Assembly: GCF_964332355.1 (NCBI RefSeq)
Contig: NZ_OZ201293.1
Coordinates: 62,001 to 126,000 of the forward strand
Source of the DNA: Imbroritus primus
GTDB lineage: Bacteria > Pseudomonadota > Gammaproteobacteria > Burkholderiales > Burkholderiaceae
Reading direction: 5' to 3'
DNA: 64,000 nucleotides
Under the pieces are notes generated by a model. That model worked only from the letters and a program-made list of their open reading frames with translations, did not search any database and was not told the origin of the DNA. Shown here piece after piece: positions 15,947 through 24,832 of this stretch. Numbering within the stretch: position 1 is the first letter of the stretch; each line of letters begins with the position of its first letter. The translations under genes were made by a program, and so were the position numbers.

Positions 15947-16879
15947 GTGAAGATCGTGATCCCGGAAGCGCTGCTGCCCGGCCCCCTGGCGCAGCTGCAG
16001 GCGCGGCACACGGTGCACTACGATCCGGCGCTGGTTAACCAGCCCGAGCCGCTCATCGCGGCGGCACGCGATGCCGATTGCATCATCATCCGCAACCGCA
16101 CCCAGCTGCGCGGTGCGTTGCTCGACGCCATGACGCGCTGCCGCGTGGTAGGCCGCCAGGGCGTGGGCCTCGACAACATCGACATGGATGTCTGCCGCGC
16201 ACGGGGCATCGAAGTGATTCCCGCGATCGGGGCGAACGCGCGCTCGGTGGCGGAGTATGTGATGACCACCGCCATGATGCTGCTGCGCGGCGCCTACGGC
16301 GCCAGCGCCGAGGTGGCCGCCGGTACCTGGCCGCGTGCGGCGCTGGGCGGTGGGCGCGAGATCTTCGGCCGTACGCTCGGCGTGGTCGGCTTCGGCTCCA
16401 TCGGTCAGGTTACCGCCGCGCTGGCGCGCCGCATGGATATGCGCGTGGTGGCCTACGATCCTATGCTCGCAGCTGATGCCCCCGCCTTGCGCGAACATGA
16501 TTGTGCGTTGCTGCCGCTTGAGGAACTGCTGGCGGTCAGCGACGTGGTCACGCTGCATATGCCGCTGCTGCCGCAGACGCACCACCTGCTCGATGCGCAG
16601 CGTCTCGCCTGCATGAGGGCCGATGCCGTGCTCATCAATGCCGCACGGGGCGGCACGGTTGACGAAGCCGCTTTGGCAGCAGCCTTGCGTGCCGGCCGCC
16701 TGCATGGCGCCGCGCTCGACGTGTTCGAGACCGAGCCGCTCGGTCCCGGGTCGGTGCTCGCGGATGTGCCCAATCTTCTGCTCACGCCGCATATCGGCGG
16801 CGTGACCGCCGATTCCGAAGTGCGGGTCAGCGATCTCGTCACCGCGCGGGTGCTGGCCGCGCTCGAGGCGCTGGAGTAA
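15947..16879 (+). CDS. D-isomer-specific 2-hydroxyacid dehydrogenase (NAD-dependent)
   Basis: A 310-residue 2-hydroxyacid dehydrogenase of the phosphoglycerate-dehydrogenase type. The Rossmann motif is VVGFGSIG (147-154), and Asp171 (VAYDP) at the end of the second strand favours NAD. The catalytic triad is Arg234 (NAARGG), Glu263 (FETEP) and His282 (TPHIGG). It would interconvert a 2-hydroxy acid and a 2-oxo acid in the cytoplasm. The start is GTG, supported by AGGAGG. It is the first gene of unit B. Enzymes of this branch act on hydroxypyruvate, phosphoglycerate or sulfolactate, so an acidic C3 substrate is possible but unproven. Confidence 0.92.
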   Translation: MKIVIPEALLPGPLAQLQARHTVHYDPALVNQPEPLIAAARDADCIIIRNRTQLRGALLDAMTRCRVVGRQGVGLDNIDMDVCRARGIEVIPAIGANARSVAEYVMTTAMMLLRGAYGASAEVAAGTWPRAALGGGREIFGRTLGVVGFGSIGQVTAALARRMDMRVVAYDPMLAADAPALREHDCALLPLEELLAVSDVVTLHMPLLPQTHHLLDAQRLACMRADAVLINAARGGTVDEAALAAALRAGRLHGAALDVFETEPLGPGSVLADVPNLLLTPHIGGVTADSEVRVSDLVTARVLAALEALE

Positions 16880-16921
16880 GCCGGCGCTTTCCCACATTTT
16901 TCACCACAGGACGGAGACAGC

Positions 16922-17902
16922 ATGTTCAGGGCCCTGGTTGTCGAGCAGGTCGACGGCAAAAGCCGTGCGTCCATCCAGACACTGGATGAAGCGCAACTGC
17001 CGGAAGGCGATGTGACGGTACGCGTGGAGCATTCCACGCTCAATTACAAGGACGCGCTGGCCATCACCGGCAAGGCGCCGGTGGTGCGCAAGTTTCCAAT
17101 GGTGCCCGGCATCGATCTGGCGGGCACGGTGGAACAAAGCACGCATGTGTCTTTCCGTCCGGGAGACCGGGTGCTGCTGAACGGCTTTGGCGTGGGTGAG
17201 ACGCATTGGGGCGGATTGGCCCAGCGCGCCCGCGTCTCCGGCGACTGGCTGTTGCCCTTGCCGGAGCCGCTGACTTCCCTGCAGGCCATGTCGGTCGGTA
17301 CTGCTGGCTATACCGCCATGCTGTGCGTGATGGCGCTGGAACGGCATGGCCTCACGCCGCAGCAGGGCGAGATTCTCGTGACGGGCGCCAATGGCGGTGT
17401 CGGTAGTTTCGCCATCGGCATTCTCAAGCAGCGCGGCTATACCGTCGTGGCATCGACCGGCCGCATGGCCGAAGCCGAACGCCTCAAGCGCCTCGGCGCG
17501 AGCGAGGTAATCGACCGCGCAACGCTGTCCGAGCCCGGCAAGCCGCTCGCCAGGGAGCGTTGGGCCGGCGTGGTCGACAGTGTGGGCAGCCACACGCTCG
17601 TCAATGCCTGCGCCAGCACGCGCTACGGTGGTGCCGTGGCGGCGTGCGGCCTGGCGCAGGGCCTCGATTTTCCGGCGACCGTCGCGCCCTTCATCCTGCG
17701 CGGCGTGAGCCTGCTCGGCGTGGACAGCGTCTATGCGCCCCGGGCTTTGCGCGAGCAGGCGTGGGCCATCCTGGCGCGCGACATGCGCGAACTGATCGGC
17801 CAGGTGGCCGAGTTGATTCCGCTCGAGGCCGCCATCGACACGGCCGGCGCGCTGCTACGCGGTGAGATCAAGGGCCGCGTGGTGGTCGATGTCAATGCTT
17901 GA
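16922..17902 (+). CDS. MDR-family oxidoreductase, YhdH/AcuI-like (acryloyl-CoA reductase type)
   Basis: A 326-residue medium-chain dehydrogenase/reductase without the structural zinc site. The N-terminal catalytic domain has HSTLNYKDALAITG and PMVPGIDLAGTV. The nucleotide-binding motif VTGANGGVGSFAIGIL starts near residue 156. The pattern GDRVLLNGFGVGETHWGG and the C-terminal LRGVSLLGVDSVYAP are typical of the YhdH/AcuI group, which reduces acryloyl-CoA to propionyl-CoA with NADPH. It overlaps the next gene by 14 bp. A C3 acyl-CoA role would fit a pathway through propionyl-CoA; the precise substrate is inferred from family only. Confidence 0.88.
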   Translation: MFRALVVEQVDGKSRASIQTLDEAQLPEGDVTVRVEHSTLNYKDALAITGKAPVVRKFPMVPGIDLAGTVEQSTHVSFRPGDRVLLNGFGVGETHWGGLAQRARVSGDWLLPLPEPLTSLQAMSVGTAGYTAMLCVMALERHGLTPQQGEILVTGANGGVGSFAIGILKQRGYTVVASTGRMAEAERLKRLGASEVIDRATLSEPGKPLARERWAGVVDSVGSHTLVNACASTRYGGAVAACGLAQGLDFPATVAPFILRGVSLLGVDSVYAPRALREQAWAILARDMRELIGQVAELIPLEAAIDTAGALLRGEIKGRVVVDVNA

Positions 17903-19526
17903 GCGCGTGGCGGCGCACAGGCCGTTCCTGCCCGTGAGCACACCGGGCGAGCGCACGGCTGACCGCGTGCTGCAGTGGGCCCAGTGGCAGCCGCATGCAC
18001 CGGCGGTGAGCGACGACACGCGCGCGCTGAGCTACGGCGCGTTGGCCGACGCCATCTACGCCGTGGCCGGTCAGCTGAGGGCGGAAGGCCTCGCCCCGGG
18101 CGAACGCATCATGGTGATCGGTGAAAACAGCGTGGCGCTGACGGTGATGCTGCTGGCGGCAAGCCAGTGCGGCGTATGCGCCGTGGTCGAGAACGTGCGG
18201 CGCATGCCGGCCGAGATTGCCGGTATCCTCGCACACAGCCTGCCGCGCAAGGTCTTCGTGATCGGTGCATCGGCGGAAGCGCGCCGCCATGCCGAGGTCC
18301 TCGGGGCGGACCCGCAGCACAATACGGCGCTGGGCGACTTTAGCGTGGCGGTACCATCAAACGCCGTATCGGCAGCGACATCTGATGATACTGGCCCCAT
18401 GCCGGATGACATCGCCATCATCATCTACACCACGGGCACCACCGGCCAGCCCAAGGGCGTAATGCTCACGCACAGCAATCTGATCTTCATCGCTGCCATG
18501 ATGCGCGCGCTGCGTCACCTGTCGCCGCGCGACCGCGTCTATGGGGTGCTGCCGGCAACGCATGTGATGGGGCATGCCTCGGTCATGCTCGGCGCCCTGC
18601 ACAACGGTGCGGCGCTGCATCTGGTAGCGCGGTTCGACGCGGCGCGCTGCGTAGCGACGCTGACCGCGCAGCGCATCACCTGCATCCAGGGCGCGCCCGC
18701 GATGTTCGCCAGCATCGCGGCGTATTGCCGGCAGCAGGCTGCGACGGAGGCTGGCGGAAGCGCGAGCGGGAGGAGTGCCGGCATGCGTTGCTTTCCGGAC
18801 GTCCGTTTCGTCGGCTCGGGTGGCGCGCCCATTGATGCCACGATCAAGGCCGATGCCGAGGCGCTGTTCGGTTGCGAGCTCCAGAACGGCTACGGATTGA
18901 CCGAGGCAGCGTCGATCTGCTGGACGCGTTTCGATGACGCCAATACTGATGACAATGTCGGACCGCCCTTGCCCGGCGTGGAGACCTGCCTGCGCGACAG
19001 TGCCGGCCAGACGGTGGGCGACGGCGAGGTAGGCGAGCTATGGATGCGCGGTCCCAACCTGATGGCTGGCTACTTCCGCAATCCCGAGCAGACACGCCGC
19101 GTGGTCGATGCCGAGGGCTGGTTCAACACGCAGGACCTTGCGCGCAGCCTGCCCGACGGCCGCATGTTGATCGTGGGCCGTACCAAGGACGTGATCGTGC
19201 GTTCCGGCTTCAATGTGTATCCGCTCGAAGTCGAGGCCGCTCTCAATACGCATCCCGCCGTGTTGCACAGCGCAGTGGTGGGCCGCAGCGTGCCCGGTAA
19301 TGAAGAGGTGGTGGCCTATGTCGAACTGGCGGCGGCCGGCAGCGCCGATGCGCCCGCGCTGGCCGCGCACGTGGCGGGCCTGCTGTCGCCCTACAAGCGC
19401 CCGGCCGAAATCGTGATCGTGCCCGCGTTGCCGCTTGCGGCGAACGGCAAGGTACTCAAGAGCCAGCTCGCACAGGTGTGCGGCAGGCCGGACCATGCAA
19501 CCCAGCAAACAGGAGACAGAACATGA
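17889..19526 (+). CDS. AMP-forming acyl-CoA synthetase/ligase
   Basis: A 545-residue adenylate-forming enzyme that activates a carboxylic acid with ATP and CoA. Motifs in order: the P-loop-like IIYTTGTTGQPKGVMLTH, GYGLTEAASICW, GWFNTQDLAR, the hinge GRTKDVIVRSGFNVYPLEVE, and the C-terminal catalytic Lys in LAANGKVLKSQL. I chose the ATG at 17889, which overlaps the previous gene by 14 bp; the ATG at 17895 is an alternative. It also overlaps the following gene by four bases (ATGA). The substrate is not predictable. The presence of both a ligase and CoA-transferases suggests more than one acid is activated. Confidence 0.92.
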   Translation: MSMLERVAAHRPFLPVSTPGERTADRVLQWAQWQPHAPAVSDDTRALSYGALADAIYAVAGQLRAEGLAPGERIMVIGENSVALTVMLLAASQCGVCAVVENVRRMPAEIAGILAHSLPRKVFVIGASAEARRHAEVLGADPQHNTALGDFSVAVPSNAVSAATSDDTGPMPDDIAIIIYTTGTTGQPKGVMLTHSNLIFIAAMMRALRHLSPRDRVYGVLPATHVMGHASVMLGALHNGAALHLVARFDAARCVATLTAQRITCIQGAPAMFASIAAYCRQQAATEAGGSASGRSAGMRCFPDVRFVGSGGAPIDATIKADAEALFGCELQNGYGLTEAASICWTRFDDANTDDNVGPPLPGVETCLRDSAGQTVGDGEVGELWMRGPNLMAGYFRNPEQTRRVVDAEGWFNTQDLARSLPDGRMLIVGRTKDVIVRSGFNVYPLEVEAALNTHPAVLHSAVVGRSVPGNEEVVAYVELAAAGSADAPALAAHVAGLLSPYKRPAEIVIVPALPLAANGKVLKSQLAQVCGRPDHATQQTGDRT

Positions 19527-20266
19527 GCGACGCGGTGACCTATGAATCGCAGGACCGGATTGCCCTCATCACCATCAACCGGCCGGACCGGCTGAACGCT
19601 ATCAACGAGGCGGTCGAGCTGGGACTGGCCGCGGCGTGGCGACGCCTGAACGAGAGCGACGATCTGGTGGCGGTGTTCACGGGTGCCGGCAACCGAGCCT
19701 TCTCGGTGGGCAAGGATCTGAACTACGATGCAGCGCCCGATTACCGCCGTTTCACGCCTGGCTTCGATATCGAGGTCCGCAAGCCGATCGTTGCGGCGGT
19801 GGGTGGCTGGTGCCTGGGCGGCGGACTCACGTTGCTGCAGATGTGCGATCTGTGCGTGGCGTCGGAGAATGCGCGTTTTGGCTATCCCGAGGCCAAGCTC
19901 GGCTTTGCCGGCGGCATGATCGCACCGCTGGCGGCGCGCATTCCGCACAAGGTTGCCATGGAGTTGATGCTGCTCGGTGAGGATATCGACGTCCAGCGCG
20001 CCTACCAGGTCGGGCTGGTCAACAAGGTCGTGCCGCAGGGGGAGCATGTGGAAGCGGCCATGGTGTATGCCCGCCGGCTGGCGCAAAACGCCCCGCTGGT
20101 GCTGGACATGCTCAAGCAGTTCGCGGGTGAGGTCCTGCCGAAGGGGCCGATGGGCCATGCCAGCCATGCGTTGCGCGTGGTGGAGGCAATCATGGCCAGC
20201 GAGGACCGGCAGGAAGGCATGCGCAGCGCGCGCGAGAAAACGCCGCCGCAGTATCGCGGTCGCTAG
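19523..20266 (+). CDS. Enoyl-CoA hydratase/isomerase-family protein
   Basis: A 247-residue crotonase-fold protein. The oxyanion and CoA-binding segments are visible (AFSVGKDLN; GGWCLGGGLTLLQMCDLCVA; FGYPEAKLGFAGG). The second catalytic Glu (rat Glu164 position, in GYPEAKLG) is present. The first (Glu144 position, usually GGGCELA) is replaced by Thr. This pattern is closer to isomerases or other crotonase-fold activities than to a standard hydratase. AGGAGA precedes the ATG at 19523, which overlaps the ligase stop. It is the last gene of unit B. Confidence 0.9.
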   Translation: MSDAVTYESQDRIALITINRPDRLNAINEAVELGLAAAWRRLNESDDLVAVFTGAGNRAFSVGKDLNYDAAPDYRRFTPGFDIEVRKPIVAAVGGWCLGGGLTLLQMCDLCVASENARFGYPEAKLGFAGGMIAPLAARIPHKVAMELMLLGEDIDVQRAYQVGLVNKVVPQGEHVEAAMVYARRLAQNAPLVLDMLKQFAGEVLPKGPMGHASHALRVVEAIMASEDRQEGMRSAREKTPPQYRGR

Positions 20267-20278
20267 ACCGCGCCGACA

Positions 20279-20311
20279 TGCGTCGCGCGCCGGATACCGG
20301 GCGGCGACGCA
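20279..20311. terminator. Hairpin between convergent unit B and minE
   Basis: Outer stem TGCGTCGC (20279-20286) with GCGACGCA (20304-20311), plus an inner CCGG-ATA-CCGG stem. It lies between the enoyl-CoA hydratase-like gene and convergent minE, so it could act in both directions. There is no long T-tract. Confidence 0.5.
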
Positions 20312-20330
20312 CTGTTGTCCGCTGTTGCCG

Positions 20331-20585
20331 TCAGCCCTGCGGGATCTCGATCTTCACCTCGAGCACTTCGAGGTTGTCCTGGCGTTCGAGACTGACCTTG
20401 ATGTCATCGTCGCCAATATGCACGTACTTCGAAATCACCGCCACCAGCTCGCGCTGCAGCGCCGGCAGGTAGTCGGCCGGCGAGGCGCCGCCCGTGCGCT
20501 CATGCGCCAGGATGATCTGCAGGCGCTCCTTGGCGACGCTGGCGGACTTCTTCTTTTCGCCGAGCAGGAAAGACAGAATCGACAT
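20331..20585 (-). CDS. minE: Cell division topological specificity factor MinE
   Basis: An 84-residue MinE. The N-terminal membrane-targeting and MinD-contacting segment is MSILSFLLGEKKKSASVAKERLQIILAHER in consecutive stretches, followed by the dimerisation domain (YVHIGDDDIKVSLERQDNLEVLEVKI). MinE stimulates the MinD ATPase and drives pole-to-pole oscillation, so that MinCD blocks FtsZ rings away from midcell. Length and gene order (minC, minD, minE) are standard. Confidence 0.98.
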   Translation of the reverse strand: MSILSFLLGEKKKSASVAKERLQIILAHERTGGASPADYLPALQRELVAVISKYVHIGDDDIKVSLERQDNLEVLEVKIEIPQG

Positions 20586-20596
20586 GATGTCCTCCC

Positions 20597-21412
20597 TTAT
20601 TTGGCGCCGAACAGCCGCTGGAGCAGGCCGGGCTTCTGGTAGTCGATGAAGCGCATCGGGCGGTCTTCGCCCATGAAGCGGTCGATGATGTCGCGGTAGG
20701 CATTCGCCACGTCGGAGCCGTCCATGTGGATGGCGGGAATGCCCTGGTTGGAGGCGTGCAGCACCGACTCCGATTCGGGCACCACGCCGATGAGCTTGAT
20801 GCGCAGGATTTCCTGGATGTCTTCCAGCGAGAGCATCTCGCCTTCCTGCACGCGCTTGGGGTTGTAGCGGGTAATCAGCAGGTGCTCGCGGATCGGCTCC
20901 TTGCCTTCGATGGCGCGCTTGGTCTTGGACGACAGCATGCCGAGGATGCGGTCCGAGTCACGTACCGACGAGACCTCCGGATTGGTGACGATCAGCGCCT
21001 CGTCGGCGAAGTGCATGGCCATCAGCGCCCCCGATTCGATACCGGCGGGGGAGTCGCAGATGATGTACTCGAAGTCCATGGCCATCAGGTCATTGATGAC
21101 CTTTTCCACGCCTTCCTGCGTCAGCGCTTCCTTGTCGCGCGTCTGTGAGGCCGGCAGGATGAACAGGTTCTCGCACTTCTTGTCCTTGATCAGGGCCTGG
21201 TGCAGGTTCGCCTCGCCCTGGATCACGTTGATCAGGTCATACACCACGCGGCGCTCGCATCCCATGATCAGGTCGAGATTGCGCAGGCCGACGTCAAAGT
21301 CGATCACTGCGGTCTTGTGGCCACGCAATGCGAGGCCGGCCGCGAAACTTGCACTGGTGGTCGTCTTGCCGACGCCACCTTTACCCGATGTCACAACGAT
21401 AACTTTTGCCAT
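20597..21412 (-). CDS. minD: Septum site-determining ATPase MinD
   Basis: A 271-residue ParA/MinD ATPase. The deviant Walker A is KGGVGKTT (residues 10-17), with switch regions IDFDVGLRNLDLIMG and ICDSPAGIESGAL. The C-terminal amphipathic membrane-targeting helix is YQKPGLLQRLFGAK. MinD dimers bind the inner membrane when ATP-loaded, recruit MinC and are released by MinE. The gene lies 11 bp upstream of minE and 29 bp downstream of minC on the same strand. Confidence 0.98.
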   Translation of the reverse strand: MAKVIVVTSGKGGVGKTTTSASFAAGLALRGHKTAVIDFDVGLRNLDLIMGCERRVVYDLINVIQGEANLHQALIKDKKCENLFILPASQTRDKEALTQEGVEKVINDLMAMDFEYIICDSPAGIESGALMAMHFADEALIVTNPEVSSVRDSDRILGMLSSKTKRAIEGKEPIREHLLITRYNPKRVQEGEMLSLEDIQEILRIKLIGVVPESESVLHASNQGIPAIHMDGSDVANAYRDIIDRFMGEDRPMRFIDYQKPGLLQRLFGAK

Positions 21413-21441
21413 CTGCGCGTTCCAGAAAAATGGGTTTCAGA

Positions 21442-22188
21442 TTACTTCATGCGAAGTGGTTCGAGAATCAGCTTGTCGTCCGCCAGCCGGATCTGCACGG
21501 GCTTGCCGAGCAGTGTGTCCGGAAAAGGCTGTTCGGACGTGCGGTAGATCCCGGCGATCGAAATCAGCTCGGGTTCGAGGCAGGTGCAGAAGATGCGCGC
21601 CTCGGTATTGCCGCGCACGCCGGCCAGGGCGCGGCCGCGCAGCGGTGCATAGACGTAGATGTTACCTTCGGCCATGACTTCGGCGCCATAGCTCACCAGG
21701 TCGAGAATCACCAGATCGCCCTTGGCATAGATCTGCTGGCCCGAGCGTAGCGGCTTGTCGATCAGCATGGTGCCGGCCGAGATGAGCGGCGCGGGCGGTG
21801 GCGGTGCGGATGCCGCGGGCGCGGCAGCAGCGGGAGCCGCGGAGGCGGACGTCTCCTTGCGGGCCGGGCGGCGCGACTGGCTCTCGACCACCGGCAGCCC
21901 GCCCTGGCCTGCCCAGGCCTGCTGCTCCGGCCGGGCCACGACGCCGACCGGGTGGGCCTGCAGGCTGCGCAACAGGTCAGCGACCTCATCCAGCGCCACG
22001 GTTTCGCCGTCCTCGAGGGGACGCACGTCGATGGCGACGATGTCGTTGGAAAAGAATTCGGGCGTCGCCGCAAAGCGCTGCGTCAGCTCTTCGCGCATGG
22101 CCGCCATGTCCGTGGTGCGCACCGAGAACAACAAGGCATCCACGGTTCCGCTTTTCAGTTCAAAGCGTGCCGTTTTCTTCTGTGACAT
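21442..22188 (-). CDS. minC: Septum site-determining protein MinC
   Basis: A 248-residue FtsZ inhibitor. The N-terminal domain (about 1-105) starts MSQKKTARFELKSGTVDALL. An Ala/Pro-rich linker (about 125-150) leads to the C-terminal beta-helix that binds MinD and FtsZ (MLIDKPLRSGQQIYAKGDLVIL; AEGNIYVYAPLRGRALAGVRG). First gene of the min operon. Confidence 0.98.
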   Translation of the reverse strand: MSQKKTARFELKSGTVDALLFSVRTTDMAAMREELTQRFAATPEFFSNDIVAIDVRPLEDGETVALDEVADLLRSLQAHPVGVVARPEQQAWAGQGGLPVVESQSRRPARKETSASAAPAAAAPAASAPPPPAPLISAGTMLIDKPLRSGQQIYAKGDLVILDLVSYGAEVMAEGNIYVYAPLRGRALAGVRGNTEARIFCTCLEPELISIAGIYRTSEQPFPDTLLGKPVQIRLADDKLILEPLRMK

Positions 22189-22261
22189 AAGACAACCAGT
22201 CTGGAAAGACTCAATTCTAACGGGGTTCCGCCGTCTGTCATGAAAAATGGGTAACAGGCTG

Positions 22262-24832
22262 TTATTCCGATGATGATTCCGGTCCTTTCCCGGTTGTCAT
22301 CCGGTGGTGATGCGGCATGACGGCACGGTGATATGGCGCCTCGCGCAGGAAGCGCGTGGCGTGACAGGCGCGTTCCTGCCATTGCGCGGCGCGGCCGGGT
22401 TCGCCGCGTAATTCGCAGATCCGCGCCTGCAGCCAGAGCAGTCGAGTCAGGCCCAGCCTGACATGGGTGCGGCGCGCGGCGCGCAGGCCGCGTTGCACAC
22501 AACTCTGCAGCGGCGCGAGCGCGCCGAGATGCAGACAAACCTCGCCAGCCAACCCGGCGATCAGCGGCACCTGGCTCAACGCCAGCGTGCTAGCCTGGCG
22601 GACGGCTTCGAGTGCATCCGCCAGCTGGCTGGCCGCCGTCGCGCCTGGCCTGAGCGGCCCGCTCAGGGTGTGGACGACCACCCGTGCAATCACCGCAAAT
22701 CCCTGCAGCCCCGTGCGTTCGGCGTGGGCCAGCAGTTGCGCGGCGCATCGCCGCGCCTCGGCTGCTTCGCCGCGATACTGCGCGCACATGGCACGGCAGT
22801 ACCACACCATGCCCGCTGTGTGCTCTGGGGGCGGATAAAGCGGCGCGATGCCGGCCGCTGTGGGATACGCCGTGTCGCTCATGTCCTGCGCCCACGCCTG
22901 CGCCGCACGGGCGATGGAAACCATGTCGACGCCCGGGGTGGGCGCCGCGTCGCGCCCGATCGCCAGGCGCGCCCACTTCTCGGTTTCGTTGGCCGCCGAG
23001 ATGCACTGGCGATAGCGGCCGCGCAGCAGCGATTCGACCGCACGGCACGCGTGTGCAACCGCACGCCACGGTGCGACGCTGGCGTTGCGCATGAGGTGCG
23101 TACCCAGGGCGCGTGCTGCGAGCGGTCCACGTGCGAGGAGACGCAGGGTCCACAACATGTGGCGCACCTGCATGGGGACCGGTGTGCCGGAGTGCTTGAG
23201 CTGGCCGAGCAGTTGCACGGCTGGGCCGCCCTGATGATCGTCGCGCTGGCCCCGCAATAGGCGTGCCGCCGCTGCGAGGCCGAGGGGGATCTGCGAGCGC
23301 AGGCCGGCGGCAAGACGTTCGGCCTGCATCATGGCGCGTGCGGCACGCTGGTAGCAATAATGCGCGCGCACCACACGGCCCGCCATCAGCGCCTGTTCCG
23401 CTGCGGCATGCCAGGCTGCAGCCGCGTGCCCGGGCTGTGCGCCGCGTGCGAAATGCCATGCAGCCTCCACATGGCGGTCCTGCTCACGGCAGCGCAAGGC
23501 GACGATGCGGTGCAGGCGAACGGCTTGTGGCAGCGGTAGCCGCAAGCCGGCCAGATAACGCAGCATGGGCCCGGCGAAATTCCAGCGGCCGCGCCCTGCC
23601 GAGACCAGGATGCCGGCGGCCGCCAGCGGCAGCGGAACGCGGCCGGCGTCCTTCATGAGCCCATGGCATACCGCCAGTGCATCGCTCCGCGAAAAACTGC
23701 CGCGATAGATGGCCAGGCAGGCGACGGCACGCCGCATTGGCGGTTCGAGTGCATCGATCTGCCGGACATGATCGCCAGCTTCGTCGTGACGCGGCGGCAG
23801 TCCGGCAGACGGGGCGACAACGACGCCAGCCGTCGCGGCGCCTGCGGCGGTCTCGAAGGCGCGGCGCGTGATCGCGCCGGTCGGATCGATCGGGTGTTCC
23901 GGCCAGCCGCTCAGATGCCATCCGCTATGTACGCCGATCGCCGCCGGGACATGTGCGGCGTGATAGCGCTTGGCGAGCAGGTTCGCCCACAGGCGTGCCT
24001 GGGTACAAGGATCGACGGGGTCGGGCAGCAGGCCGAAGATGGCCAGCAACGATCCGGGATGCGGATGCTGCAGCACGGCCGGTGTGTTCTTGAGCAGCGC
24101 TTCCCCAAGCGTGGTGACTGCACGCGTACGATGGCTGGATTCGGTATCCGGTTCGCGGGCCAGGGCCATGATGCAGGCGATCCAGCGTCGCTCCGCGAAC
24201 ATGCCGCCGCCCGAGTGAGACGTCGCGGGTGTGCGTGCGTGCGTCTTGCCGCCGTCGACCGCGTGGCCCCGCAGCGCCAGCTCGGCCGTCACGCGCTGGT
24301 ATGCCTGACGAATGCGCCGCGCCCAGAACTCGCGTTGTTCAGTGAGCCATTGCTGGAATGCCGGAGCATCGGCAAGCGCAAACGTGCCAGCCAGCGGTGC
24401 GCGCCACACTCCGGCCAGCGCCTCCGCATCGGCGATCTTCAGGCTGTGCGGGTCAGCCGTCTCGATGCGCTCGCAATGCTGCGCGGTCTCCCACAGATCG
24501 CATCGCAGCGCGCGACGCGGCAACTGCAGTTGCTGATGGATGCGCTCGACCCGTGTTGGCCGCAGCAGGCGGTCGAGCGTGAAGAGCGCGTGCCGCAGGC
24601 GGGCGCGTCCCTCGGGCTCGGGGACGCCAGGCCACAGTGTCTGCACGAGTACGCCTCGGCTCAGCGGCGTGAGACTGAGCGTCAACATGATCAGCAGACC
24701 ATAGGCGCGCGCATATGGCAGTTGCAGTGCCGTATCGCCGCGCAGTAGCGTGAGCTGACCTTGGAGGCAGAGGCGGACCGGCGGTGGAGAGCGGCCCGGC
24801 GGCAGCCCGGACGGCACATGTGACGAACTCAT
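22262..24832 (-). CDS. Large SARP/AfsR-like regulator with a degenerate cyclase-like domain and helical repeats
   Basis: A protein of about 856 residues. The N-terminal part (about 15-195) looks like a winged helix plus bacterial transcriptional activation domain (VRLCLQGQLTLLRGD; ARLRHALFTLDRLL). The middle (about 210-345) resembles a class III nucleotide cyclase fold (SLLAIFGLLPDPVDPC; PAAIGVHSGWHLSG), but the metal-binding Asp is absent, so catalysis is unlikely. The rest is Ala-rich TPR-like helices. The frame stays open upstream to a TTG at 25078 through a Pro-rich, repeat-encoded stretch. No start has a clear ribosome-binding site; 24832 is the best guess. It is near minC but probably functionally separate. 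Targets are unknown. Confidence 0.75.
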   Translation of the reverse strand: MSSSHVPSGLPPGRSPPPVRLCLQGQLTLLRGDTALQLPYARAYGLLIMLTLSLTPLSRGVLVQTLWPGVPEPEGRARLRHALFTLDRLLRPTRVERIHQQLQLPRRALRCDLWETAQHCERIETADPHSLKIADAEALAGVWRAPLAGTFALADAPAFQQWLTEQREFWARRIRQAYQRVTAELALRGHAVDGGKTHARTPATSHSGGGMFAERRWIACIMALAREPDTESSHRTRAVTTLGEALLKNTPAVLQHPHPGSLLAIFGLLPDPVDPCTQARLWANLLAKRYHAAHVPAAIGVHSGWHLSGWPEHPIDPTGAITRRAFETAAGAATAGVVVAPSAGLPPRHDEAGDHVRQIDALEPPMRRAVACLAIYRGSFSRSDALAVCHGLMKDAGRVPLPLAAAGILVSAGRGRWNFAGPMLRYLAGLRLPLPQAVRLHRIVALRCREQDRHVEAAWHFARGAQPGHAAAAWHAAAEQALMAGRVVRAHYCYQRAARAMMQAERLAAGLRSQIPLGLAAAARLLRGQRDDHQGGPAVQLLGQLKHSGTPVPMQVRHMLWTLRLLARGPLAARALGTHLMRNASVAPWRAVAHACRAVESLLRGRYRQCISAANETEKWARLAIGRDAAPTPGVDMVSIARAAQAWAQDMSDTAYPTAAGIAPLYPPPEHTAGMVWYCRAMCAQYRGEAAEARRCAAQLLAHAERTGLQGFAVIARVVVHTLSGPLRPGATAASQLADALEAVRQASTLALSQVPLIAGLAGEVCLHLGALAPLQSCVQRGLRAARRTHVRLGLTRLLWLQARICELRGEPGRAAQWQERACHATRFLREAPYHRAVMPHHHRMTTGKGPESSSE

